DNA from: Cruorifilaria tuberocauda
Lineage: Eukaryota > Nematoda > Chromadorea > Rhabditida > Onchocercidae
Reading direction: 5' to 3'
Assembly (NCBI GenBank): GCA_013365365.1
Contig: JABVXU010000773.1
Coordinates: forward strand, 1 to 21,202
Length of the DNA: 21,202 nt
Positions within the stretch are counted from its first letter, which is position 1. The number at the start of each line of letters is the position of its first letter. The position numbers were made by a program, and so were the translations under genes. Below are positions 1 to 11,817 of the stretch, one piece after another. The notes under the pieces are model-generated. The model was given only the letters and a program-made list of their open reading frames with translations, ran no database searches and was not told the DNA's origin.

Positions 1-523
1 CGTTTAATTAGAATTAATTTGGTGCACAGAATGATATATTATTGCGTGAATTCATAATAAGATACTTTTTTATTTTTTTCTTTTTGTGAGAAAATTCTGC
101 ACATTAAGTTCAATTATTGTTAACTATGCAATTATACCCTTTTTCTTTATTTTTTTAGCTAATTAATATAATTTAATGAAATAATGCCAATTTTTTTCCT
201 CATATAGATATGCCTGATAATTATATACCTTGACATACAGTTATTATTTTTATGATCACAATATAAGCTTTCAGTTTGTTTCGTTCCTTTTCTTTTCGTT
301 CACTTTTTATCAAAAGTTTATCTCAAAGATTTGATGCAATAAAATGATAGCAAAAACTGAACGTTCCATGTCAAATATGTTTTTAATGCTATGATAAGCA
401 TCACAAAAAAGAGAAGAGAAAGAGAACAAAAGGTCATGGAAAGGGAATATGTAGAATTATAAATAATAATCTAAAGTAATTTTTGGAAACTAAATTAGCT
501 AATGCAAGGAAAACGATTAAAAT
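1..523. other. Downstream flank / 3' UTR of the TWK channel gene
   Basis: AT-rich DNA downstream of the channel stop codon. I see no coding exon or RNA gene in it on either strand. Its first few hundred minus-strand bases are expected to be 3' UTR. Confidence 0.6.
146..151 (-). promoter_or_regulatory. Candidate poly(A) signal AATAAA for the TWK gene
   Basis: TTTATT on the plus strand reads AATAAA on the minus strand about 370 nt after the channel stop codon. Chance occurrence is quite likely in such AT-rich sequence. Confidence 0.3.
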
Positions 524-3500
524 TTAACTTTTAAAACTTGTTGAACGAGATGGACACGATGAAAGTTGAACTAGCGAACGTCGTTTGATTGAACCTCTTC
601 TTTCATTGGTTTCAAAAAATTGTTTTAAGTCTCGAACTGGAAGCTGTTTTTCAGCATGCATACCATCAACGGGATCCCAATCAAGATTGTTACCTTCCAC
701 ATCTTCATCTGTTACTGCTTCATCTTCACTAAAATCTATTCCACCACCTACCGAATGACAGGTTGATGATGATCGCCTTCCTTTCGGTATTTCTTGAAAC
801 GATCGTTCCCTTCTTCGTAGAATTCCTAATCGATCTTTTCGATGTCCGCCAATCTTAATTATTTGATAGTAGCAGTGGTGTTTATTGTTACTAAAAAATA
901 AATAAATAAAAAGTAATTTAAATCAGAATTAATTAGTGAGAGAGAAAAAATTCCTTACTATTGGATCAGTTTGCATTTCACTTTCGATCATTTCCATAAA
1001 TGGCTTCTGAACAAATTCATCTGCTTTAATTTCAGTTTGAGTGATAGCCTCTAAGACATCATATAAATGAGTTTGAATTTCTTGCTCAATTAATCTTATT
1101 TCAGCTGTTTGTACATCATGCATCTGTAATTTATTTAAAAAAAATTGCTTAGGTATGAATTTAATAATAATTACTATTAAAAATTTTTATATATTTTAAA
1201 ACGAATTCAATCATGCTGATCAAAAATTTCTATCACAAAGTACTGCAGGATATCGTATATACAACCTGTAAAATAAAATCCACCTAATTTATTTTCAAAT
1301 TTTTGAACAAAACCAATTCTTCAAATTATCGATGCTTGCGCAAACTAAAATAATTATCAGTTATTTGAAGAAGTTTGAAAACTGAGAAGATTAACAAACT
1401 GTATATTCAGGAACGATTGTAATACATTCACTATCTTTCAGTTCCACTAATTTGGTTTGTACGATATTATGAACCATAATTGGACCTATACATTGAACAC
1501 CTTCTTCAACCATTTCATTAATTAAAGGATCAGTTACGATAGCAGTATCCAATAGTGTAACCATTAATGTTTGCTCTCCTTTATCATCACTAAAAATAGT
1601 TAGTTCATAATATATATGATAACAATCTGATATTATATATGATAACACTATCACTTATTTACAGAATTATCAAATTCTCACAACGGTAAGACGTCAGTCT
1701 GTACACCCATATCATAGAAAACGGTCTTTGGGAGTGACTGCTGAGTTGGTGATCGAATTGGCGCATTGTGTTCCGCATCTTCAACATGTTGTTGAATTGC
1801 TTCTTCCACCGTAACTGCTAGCATTTCATCATTTACTTCTTTAGCAAGTAATTTTGGCATGCCGGATTCTTCATCAATATCTGAGAAGATTGGCGGAATT
1901 TCAATTCCACGTGCTTCCGCATCCTTCTGAACTTTCGTCAGTACTGATGCTCGTCTATTCTTGCTTCAAAATGAAACGTTCGCAAAAATTCGAGTGACAA
2001 AATAAAGTTAAACCAACTAACAGTATTATTATGATTACTTCATTGATACAATTATTAAAAGTGAAAAAAAAAATTAGAAATTTTTTTTAATTTTAAATTT
2101 CCAATTTTACTAATCATTTATATTTTTAAAAATTTCATCTTTAATCACGAATGATTATTGAGCATATCAGAAATTACCTGAGAAATGACATTAGATATTT
2201 AGCTTTCTTGTTATTACCCCACATTTGCATCATACCTACGGATGCTCCAACTTTATCTTTTCCTTTAAGAAAAATGTAACAATTAATTAACATTTAAGGA
2301 TGAAATTTTTTAGATTACACTTATCTATTGTGTTAAAATAAATGAAACCAAAAAGTATTTTACTAAAATTTTATTATTGCAATTATCTAATTATTAGTAT
2401 TAACTTTTGTTCACTGATTTTTCTTGAAGAATAAACTCATACTTGTAATTAATTTTCATTTATTATTACACCTGAACATTCATAACATTAATTCCTATTT
2501 ATAGAATGATTTATTAAAATCAATGTCAATAGCTCCAATTTTTGCTCATTTGATCATTTCAGAAATACCGTATATTAGAACTTACCTTGATTTAATTTAG
2601 AGTGATATTCGAGAAATAGCTTCATGAAAACTTTAATGTAAAAATCTTCTAATGCTGTCTGTATAACATTGATACACATGCTGACCATTGAAAGGCCGAT
2701 TATCACAAAAACAAAACACACTGTCATCAAACTGCAAATAGTTCCCATTAAAGTGTAGCACACAAAAACTTTTAATAATATTTTAATTTTCAAAAAATGC
2801 TAATTTTCAGCAAAAAATATTAGAATGGAAATTGCATGAATAGAAATTATATGAAAATCTTTTAAGATTCAATTGAATCGGAAAATTGCTGATCATATTA
2901 TCAATTATATATGCTTAAAAAAAAGTTTTATTTTAAAATAAATAAATATCTGGATCATATTTTCTTTCACATTAAACAAAATAAATTAATCTGAAAACTA
3001 ACTCTCTTCGTCTTACAGAAAGATCACCTAATCCAATTGTTGATAAGCTGAAATAAAATTTTTCATTAAAAATTTTAATCATCTGGTTGTATTGGAAAAA
3101 AAAATAATTTCATACAATTTGAGTGATTTTTAGGATTTGTTGAGCAAATAATTAATTAATGATGAAAAGTTTGTTAATAATATTTTTAATGAAAATTAAT
3201 ATAGAAATACCAAGTTTCATATTTTTTATTAATTATTTATTAGAATTACGGCTAATTAACAATACTATTCCTAAAATTTTATTTTTCAAATGAAAACTCT
3301 GAATTAAATAAGTTGAATAATCACAAATTATCATAAATGAAATAGATGCCTGATAAACATGAAGTAGCAGCTTTCTGGATAAGTCCAGTTGTGCTCCCAT
3401 ATTTTGAAAAGGCCAGCACACAGGAATATCCAACTGAACGTGATTCCGATAGCTAGAAATACAGGTATTCGAACTGGTGTATTAGGATTAATTGACATCG

Positions 3501-6500
3501 CATCATTATCATTTAACATCCTTGCATCGTATTCTCTTATCGAATCTAGAATTATCGTAATTGAAATTTTAATATTTCAAGAAGTGTCAAATTTATCTGC
3601 TAAATTTTGACCGTTTCATGATTTTTTTTAATCATGAAAGAATTTAATTTTGAATTATCTTACAATTTGAATTAAATTATTTATTTTTAAAATATTTATA
3701 ACAAGCCAAAATAAATAATCAATTAAACTTGCCTTCATTAAATTCATTATCTAATTGAAATTGCGGTTTTATTGAACCATTATCATTGTTTTCATTCTCA
3801 TGTTCAACATTACTATGATCAAGGCCACTTTCAAGTAGTGCTAAATCATTTTTGTTTGATTGAATTGATATTTTATTAACTGTACGACGAGATATTCCGC
3901 ATAGACTCGTTATGAAATGCATCAATCGAACTATACTGATCATTACTCGGTATAAAAAGTTGCCAAGATCACGAAGTGTGATAAGCATTAGTGGGATACC
4001 AATGATCGCGTATATCACTGTCATTAGTCGGCCACTTGGCGTAATACACGCTACATCACCATAACCTGTTTAAAAAACTTTCATGCAAAAACTATTTCCT
4101 TTTTCTTCATTAATTTTCTCTTAAAAATGAATTAATGGAAAAAAATTTACTTTTACTTTATAAAATATAATACCGTAAAAATTAAAAATAAGTAATTGAA
4201 ATGATTCATTCAATTCTTCCTCTTGAAAAAAAAATACATAATTTTACAAATATTTTGTTTATTTCATCATTAATTCACATCTAACCTTGTAAATATTACC
4301 TAGAAGTACCGATGGATAGAAATAAAAAATTCGATAACATAATTTCATTACGGCCTTCCAATACTAATGATTTTGTCTCATTCCAGAAAATTTTTGTAAA
4401 TTCAATTATCCCTCAAATTCAAATTCATTCTTTTTTAGTTCTTCAGTCAAAATTAGCAAACTGATCAAAATTTATATGATCTAAATAACTAATGTGGTAA
4501 TTATTTACTATCAGTGATTTGATTTTTAATCAATTGTATCGAATCATTTATCTATGATTGATTATTCCAATCACTTCTTATTTATCAATGTTGATGCGCA
4601 AATTTTCAGTTTGTTCGAATCATATTCACACTTACAGTATGTCAAAACGTTAGTGTGAAGCCTGAAAATTAAAGTTATGTCGTTCCTTATCCAAAAATAA
4701 AATGAAAACAAATGAACCTTCCATTAAGGCAGGAATGATCTTTCATACGAATTAAAGTAAATAACTTCAAGCGAGGATTCATTGAATTAAATAAAGTTTT
4801 GATGTCAACTAAATTAAATTAAATTAAATCAAGTTTTTGGCCTATCAGATTTGAAAATTTTCAGCTTACTTCATGAATTAAAATTATGGTAATCAAAAAG
4901 AAAAAACCCAACTCATTAATTAATTTTTGCAAAATATTATACAGTTTTCTGACAACATAGAATGAAAATTTTTCAAATTTAGTTTTTTGGATAAATTAAT
5001 GTTTCTATATAACAAATTAATTACTTGTATTAATTACGATTAATCGATTTGTTCGGATGAGACGGTATTTAGGATTGGAAATTGTTGACATATTCATTTT
5101 AATTAACGATTTCAAATGATTCTGTATTTTATCATTCTTAATTTAACAATTTATTTTTGATCTTTAGCGAAGAAAATGTCTATTTAAATTTTAAAAATAA
5201 TATATAACAAAATATCATATAATCATTTGCTTGATTTATTGGATTTTATTTATTACTTAATTTGCTTTTTCTAATTACAATAAATTTATGTCAAACTCAA
5301 GAAATCTCGGAAAAGCCACAAAGTGCACAAGGTGCTTGACTCTTTTCCAGACAAGCATTTAAAATAGATTAGTTCTTTTCGCTCATATATAATTTTGAAG
5401 TGATTTTTGCAATTATACCAATCAATCAATCAGTTTCAGAAACAAATCACTTCTTGATGCCATAAGGCTCGTTAGCAAAAAGCCAATATACTACTACACG
5501 TAAGTGCTTTCATGGAAATGAAATTGTTAAAATCTCTGTATCTTTTTCATCAGGTAATGGACAAATATACTACTGCATTCGTAAGTGCCCTTAGCACTAT
5601 CGGAAGTTAGGATAATTTAGGAAAATCAATTCAGTTTTCCAAATGGGAAATAATCATTAAATTAGAAAAAAATAATGAAATTTCAAGGAAGGAATTCTTT
5701 AACATTATTTTGGATTATCAAAAATGTTTATTTCAAAAATTTAACTGCTATCAAATGAATCATTCCTACAGTAATTTGATTTCTTATTAGATTGTAATTT
5801 TTTAGCAAAGTAAAAAGAAAAATGAGAGTTTATGTCTATTAATGATATTTACATATATAATCAATTATTAAATTATAAATAAATCTATTATAATCCATGT
5901 AAAATTCACAATGCACCGTTTTTGACAGGTAAAATAATTAAATTACCTTAAACGGAATATATTGATAAAATAGATATAGTTAGCAATATTACTGATGCAT
6001 TTCAATGTTATTTCATAAAAATATGAATTAGTTTTTTTGGAAATAATTAAGTCAAAAATGTTTTTGATTTTAAATGCAGAAATATAGCACACAGTAAGAA
6101 TTAAGCAAGATAATTTATAGCCTATCGACTAATCCATAAATTTTCTTTTTTTTAGGAAAAAAAAATTAGTTTAAATTATTATCAAGTTTTCTGTCTTATA
6201 ACATTTTTACATCTTTGTAATCTATTTTAAACTGTCATACTTTTCTTCTTGAAGTCATACTTAATAATAAGCTATGAAAAACAATTTGCTGCATAAGTAA
6301 ATGGGAAAAGGAATATCATAAAATTATGAAAAATTTATTTTAAAAAGATATGAATAGGGATGTAATTTAAATTGAATAAAATATATCATGTGATATGTCT
6401 ATTGTAGAAGGGAAGAAAGAGAATGAAAATTGCGTGCGAAATATTAATTTAACTGCATTTACTAATGATATTATCAATTAACAGATAATATTTGATAAGT

Positions 6501-9500
6501 TTTCAATGAATTGTGCCTTTTCCTTTTTCTTTTCTGTTAAATTCAATTTCTAAATTTATAGCTGTAACGGAAAAGCGAAACAATGGGATATTTTTGCGTA
6601 GTGTTAGAGTTGTTAAATATCAAGATTAAATGTACCGTTAATTTTCTTTTCATTTTTCAAATTTTGATTGCACGATTGCATTATTGAAATAAGCTTGAAA
6701 AGAAAAGAGAGAAACATCCTTTTTAGCTAATTCAATTCATGCAATAAAAATTAGTCCTAAAAGACGAAACATTTCAAAACCAAAAATTTAGCTCATTTCA
6801 TTTTTGTCCCTAGAACAATTATTTGTAGCGAAATGGAAAGTACGATTAATTAACTAGCAATTCTTCCTTCTATTGATTACTAATTCTTGCTACTAATTAT
6901 TCGATTCAAGATTTAATTTCAAATTTAACATTATGTCCCTTACTTGATATAAAATGAAATAACTTATCAGTAGTAAGAAACTCAATTGAATCCATGAAAT
7001 AAAATATACCGAAAGATTCAATAAGATAGTTGCTCCTTTTGAAATTACAAAAATTTCAACTTTTTTTTTTAAAGATTGATCAATCTATAAAAAATTAAAT
7101 CTTTTAGTTAAATACCTTTAACTAACAAAATTTTTTGGTTTTACAATATCTTTCTTATTTTAGAGTATTTTTCGTCTTGCTTTCTTTACTTCTCTTCAGT
7201 TTCATTCCTCTCTCGAAATATTAAAAATTTTTCTTTGCTTTTGATACTGTAAATTTTCTTTTACCAAAATGATCAAAAAAAGCTGTTTAGGTAACATTAC
7301 AAAGTAATCGTTTATCCATGAGTATTATCACTGCATATCCAAAATATATATAAATCATGAAGCCAACAAAATTTATCATTCTAAATTACTGCATGTCAGA
7401 GTTTTTTTTTGCGCTGATAAAAGAAAATCTGATCACTGCACAAAAACTATTGTTATCAATTACAGTAAAAGATGTCACTCATATAATTAATCAGTAAATG
7501 ATTGAATTTATGATTATATTTCGAAATTCAATATTCTTGACATTTTTGAGCATTAACTGTTTAATTTCAAATTTTATCAATTACATCAATTGATATATAT
7601 ACATACATGCATATGCATGCATTTTGCAGATTAAAATTTTTTGTTTCATATTACAAAATGGAATGAATGATACTTATATGTGAAGCAAAGTGTAATTCAT
7701 CATAAAAGTAAAATTATTAAATACTTCCGTTTAAAATGTTAAAATCTACGCAAAATGATAAAGGGAAGGGGAGAGGGGAAAAGGTTTCAAAGTTTTTCAA
7801 ATTAAAATTTTGTTCGAAATAATAAAAACAGAGAAATGGAAAATTTGTTATGATCGAAAAAGCTTGTATTTATTATTCATGTAACATTATGAATTATAAA
7901 TATAATTTGATTCTGTGAACGAAATTAGCACTTAAGAAATGCTTCACAAGAAATTTTACTACCGAAATATCTCTAAGTACTAAATGTTACTGCCTAAGCT
8001 GCTCTTTTTGTTTTGCAGCTTTTTCCTCATTATTAAATGCCATTAAAAGTATTCAGTGAAATGCAGTAAGCCATTGAGCAATCAAAGAAGTTTTTATATT
8101 TCTAAAAAAAAAGAAATCGTGCAGAATCAATAATTATTGTTCATTTCAAAATCACCGCTAGCAAAAAAATAAATAAATAAATAAAAGTCATATGCGCCTT
8201 TTATATGTTTTAAGTGCAAAATAGGAGCAGAGATACTTAGAGGATTAGTTTTACCACAAAAAAAAAATTTTTTTTTCCTCATTTTATCACTTCATTGCGC
8301 TTTATTATACTGATAAGAGATTTTTTTTTCGTTTCACTGATAAATATACTATATTTCTTTTGATAAAATTATATATCAAAGTGCTATTTTAATCATTTTA
8401 ATAAAGGTATCTGTCTGATTTTCTACTGTGGAAAACATCAAATTTTAATTCTTACTAATTTTTAAAAAGTCATTTCAAATTAGTAATAATATTGGAAGGA
8501 AAAAAAAATTACAGAATATTTTTCTGGCCTAAAAAACGACGATATTTTTATTCATTATTAATTTAACCATCCCTATTTAAATCATTTCCTTCAATTCAAT
8601 GCATCATCCAATCTTTTTACACAAATGTTCAATTATCTTTTAATGCTTAAAACTGATCTGTCTCTAAAAAAAAGAAGAAATGGAAAAAAACGCAAAAATT
8701 CTTTTTAACAACAATTGCTATCGAAAAATGAATAAGCATTAATTTAACTTTGGAAATAATTTTCCAATTCACTGCTTCATAAATATCGAGAAAATGCATT
8801 AATTTTATGAAACTTGACGAACATATTCTTTTTTTCAGAAGAGAGGAAGAGAGAGAGATTAGATAGGACAGAAGAAAGAGAGAGAGAGAATGAAAAGAGA
8901 ATTTGTATAGCGGAAAATGTTGATATTTATGATTGTTGTATTTAGCAGCTCAAGCAAATTTGCACTTCAATAGCAATTAACGTTGTTAATCATTCAACCA
9001 ATTTCAACACATTTCAAACTTGCATTATCACCTCATATTTTAAAGTTTTTTTTTATTACTTTTCGGTTAGTAAAGCATTATCAGCAATAAATAATATGGA
9101 ATTCAACATATGAATTACTTTAACTGAAAAATGATACAATTTAAAATAAGATAAAGCAGACTGAATACTAATCAAATGTTTCATGGAAAGTTAATAAAAG
9201 AATTTTTTTACTATTTATGCATGTATGTGTGTTTATTTTTATATTTACAGTACTAAAATGAATTTTTTTTTCCTTTTTTTTATTTATCAAAATATTGAAA
9301 TATTTGATGGTTATGCTGAAATAAATGAATTAAATATAAATATTTGCAATTATCATTATGATTTCTCAATGAAATCAAATTTACTTAGCAAGAAAATTTT
9401 TTTAATTTTTGAAAGATAACAAGGCTTATTTTATCAATCATATTGTCTTCAGTTTACAAACCTATCATCATTAATGATGATGAATGCGTTCCTGTTTTTC

Positions 9501-11445
9501 TTGTTTGCTTCCTCTTTGCCAGATACTTTTTTCTTTTTTTTTCTATTTCATTAAATATAATATAAATTTAATTTTCAATGAAGTAAAAAAATATACTGGA
9601 TAAAAATAATTTTTTTTGAGAAAAAAAGAAACGTGAGGTGATTTATTTAAATTTCTGAATCATAAGCCTGAAAATTTAAGCAAAAATCATTTTCAATCTG
9701 TATCAAATGACAGCAATTAAATTCATCAGTGAAATTGAATTAATCAAATCTAAACTTTTCAGTCGTCTTTTTTTCCACAATGATTTTAACATCAATACGC
9801 GTCAGCTGTATCAATGAAGTTTACAAAATGTATTGTACCATAAATCACTTCCCAAATGAAATTATAAGTGAGTAAATGAAAAAATTTTTCGTAACAGCTG
9901 ACTAAAAGAATCGTTGAAGCATGTAATAATAACTGAAAATTCTAAATCAATGAATTGAAATTTAAAAAAAAACAAAAGAAAAAGAAAAGGAATGAAGGAA
10001 ATCTTATATCAATCTCTCTATCAACTGTAGATTAGAAGAATTTCAAGAGAATGTCAAAAAAAAAATCATGTATAATCCATCATGGATTGAATCATAAATC
10101 ACACATTCTTTCCTTAGCACATTATCTGCCTTAACAAAAAAAAAGGAATTGAATTTTTTCAAAAATTTATAACTTTTTAAAGAATTTTTGTAATACTAAC
10201 AAAGTTTTTCCTAATTTTTTTTACTCAGAAACTATAAATCTTCTCATCTCATCAAACTATTATAAGAGGTGCGAAGAAATAGTTTGCTTGAGAAGATTGA
10301 AAAACATTTCTCAGAAATTTCATGAAATTTTTTTGAAACTCACATAATCACCCTCCTTTATTCCTCAAAATTTCAGTAAGCACTGGAAAATTTCACTCTA
10401 AAATCTTCACTTTCTTCTTATCAATTGTTTTAATTTGTTAACTCTATCAAAATTTCTTCACTGATTTATTGCTATCTTATTCTCAAATCTAATTTTAAAG
10501 AAGATGGATAATATTTATTAAAAATTTGACGATTACCTCTCAAATTTGATTGAATCCTGAGAATTGAAAGTTAAAAATTACTGATGCAATTTAATTAATT
10601 AACAAATTCAAAAAAAAATAACTCAATTCTAATTTAAAAACTTCATTTTTCTCTTATCAATTATTATTTCAATAATAATTTTGCGCTTATTTCAAAAGTA
10701 ATGTCGCAATATTTAAGCAACTGATGATGATTTACTTCTATGGAATCTTTTTAATCAACTGAAAAAGACCTAAACAAATTTCCATTTAATTAAATTAATG
10801 CTAAGAGAAAAACAAACCGATTGTTGTAAGAATGGTGCCAGAATAATACAAAGCGGTTGTAAATGACCACTCCGATCGATTATTAAATGAAACTCCAATT
10901 TGTCGATGTAAAGAATCAATAGCTTTTTTTAACAAAACTTTCCTTTGCTTCGATGCTTTAACATCATATATTTCATCGAGTTGTTTAAAAAACAATTCTC
11001 TTTCACGAATATAAAATTTATATTCATGCAATTTTCGAGCCTGATCTGAGGCTTCTTCAAGCCAAAGGAATAACAATGCACCAATGAACATATAAATCAT
11101 CATGAATGCTAATGAGAATAAATAATCGAGATGCAGAAATTTGTAGGATCGTTTGACCCGTTTCAACCATGTGTCAGATTCGGATGTTACCACTTTATCG
11201 GTATTCCTTGTTTTCTCATTATCATGCGCAACGGTTGTTTCCCTGATAATTGGCATCCATGGTGCATTTGAGCCTTGTTGCTTATCACCATCATCACAGT
11301 TTTGTCGAGATGAAATAGACTGTGATCTGAGAGCTACATCTGAACGTGGCGAAGTGACCGTTGGATGATTATCCACATTGGGATTAACAGATGATGCAAA
11401 TGACGATGATGTTATTTTACTCTTTCCTGTTAGCAGAACCGACAT
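524..11445 (-). CDS. TWK-type two-pore-domain potassium channel, 10 exons
   Basis: Exons in coding order: 11445-10818, 4065-3733, 3545-3359, 3047-3003, 2731-2586, 2262-2178, 1963-1682, 1589-1400, 1123-959, 853-524; all phases agree and give about 796 residues. The product should be a dimeric plasma-membrane K+ leak channel. TM1 is at about 109-130, followed by a long extracellular cap with an N-R-S sequon (189). Pore 1 is TTIGYGD (207-213), then GRLMTVIYAIIGIPLM (TM2). TM3 is at about 347-366, pore 2 is STIGLGD (385-391) and TM4 is about 399-421. These motifs are typical of nematode TWK channels. The start is the first ATG after an in-frame TAA. The tail (about 447-796) holds Gln-Thr repeats (561-685) and RRGS and RRSL sites (772-780) resembling PKA targets. 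Exon 2/3 and 9/10 junctions have alternatives (see findings), and exon 7 could start at 1954 instead of 1963. I cannot assign the TWK subtype. Confidence 0.9.
3614..3639. repeat. Hairpin with perfect 10-bp stem inside TWK intron 2
   Basis: TTTCATGATT and AATCATGAAA are exact reverse complements separated by six T. The hairpin sits between the donor and acceptor of the short intron at 3546-3732, so it would form in the pre-mRNA on either strand. Confidence 0.8.
4811..4829. repeat. Simple repeat (AAATT)n
   Basis: Nearly four perfect copies of the pentamer AAATT lie in TWK intron 1. Confidence 0.9.
7606..7619. repeat. 14-bp perfect palindrome CATGCATATGCATG
   Basis: This sequence equals its own reverse complement. 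It contains ATGCATAT, which resembles POU/octamer half sites. It lies in TWK intron 1 after a short TA/CA tract. Confidence 0.85.
8168..8186. repeat. Simple repeat (AAAT)n
   Basis: About four copies of AAAT flanked by A runs, in TWK intron 1. Confidence 0.85.
8837..8900. repeat. Purine tract with GA microsatellite blocks
   Basis: Two GA-rich blocks (8837-8858 and 8870-8890) are almost wholly purine on the plus strand, a marked strand asymmetry within the AT-rich intron. Confidence 0.85.
9464..9481. repeat. 18-bp perfect palindrome built of ATCATC / GATGAT around ATTAAT
   Basis: ATCATCATTAATGATGAT is identical to its reverse complement. It contains ATTA/TAAT homeodomain cores facing each other. 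It lies in TWK intron 1. Confidence 0.85.
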
Positions 11446-11487
11446 GATGTACTGTACATGATGGTATTAACGCTCCATAGGAAGACT

Positions 11488-11490
11488 CTG
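11488..11490 (-). promoter_or_regulatory. Candidate trans-splice or cis acceptor upstream of the TWK start
   Basis: A pyrimidine-rich stretch ending TTGTAACTGCAG precedes the channel ATG by 42 nt. That is a common arrangement for spliced-leader addition in nematodes. No RNA evidence is available. Confidence 0.4.
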
Positions 11491-11811
11491 CAGTTACAAG
11501 ATGAAAGAAGACGGAAAATGACGAGAGGGATAGAAATCGGAATTCCAATATGATTCAGTGCGAGGATGAAGTAATTCAGGTAAGCTTAAATGATACGGAT
11601 CAGATTATGATACGATAGATGGGCGGCAGTTGCGTTGTTTGGGAGGAACAGAAAAAGCAAACAGGAAGATAACGTAAACTGGCGAGCAAATGGTGGATGG
11701 ATGCCGTCGACAAGAACACACAAAGCTCTGTTGATATTACCAAAGCTCCGGATCAAACTCAGAAATATATCCTTGTTGTGCCTGTGTAGTGAGAAAACAG
11801 TTGTTTGCACC

Positions 11812-11817
11812 TTTATT
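11812..11817 (-). terminator. Poly(A) signal AATAAA for mppb-1
   Basis: A canonical AATAAA on the minus strand begins about 124 nt after the peptidase stop codon, a typical nematode 3' UTR length. Confidence 0.6.

Larger units (their letters stand above)
4066..10817 (-). other. TWK intron 1 (6752 bp), splits the pore-1 filter codons
   Basis: The donor is ATCG|GTTTGT at 10817 and the acceptor is TTTTTAAACAG at 4066. It interrupts the first Gly codon of the GYG filter after one base. K2P genes commonly have an intron at this place (family knowledge from memory). Inside I find no further exon of the channel and no convincing nested gene. It holds simple repeats, several perfect palindromes, a G-rich patch near 7763-7784 and a pair of plus-strand exon-like segments near 5440-5580. 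The open frame at 9225-9419 is low-complexity and looks like chance. Confidence 0.85.

Noticed and set aside
4612..4620. GTTCGAATC, matching a tRNA B box
   Set aside because: No A box at the right distance and no T-stem or acceptor-stem pairing around it.
9225..9419. Plus-strand open frame of 64 codons in the long channel intron
   Set aside because: Low-complexity, Phe/Ile/Asn-rich translation expected by chance from AT-rich DNA; no family feature.
11153..11368. Plus-strand open frame over the channel N-terminus
   Set aside because: Antisense shadow of channel exon 1, whose minus-strand frame carries TM1 and the pore.
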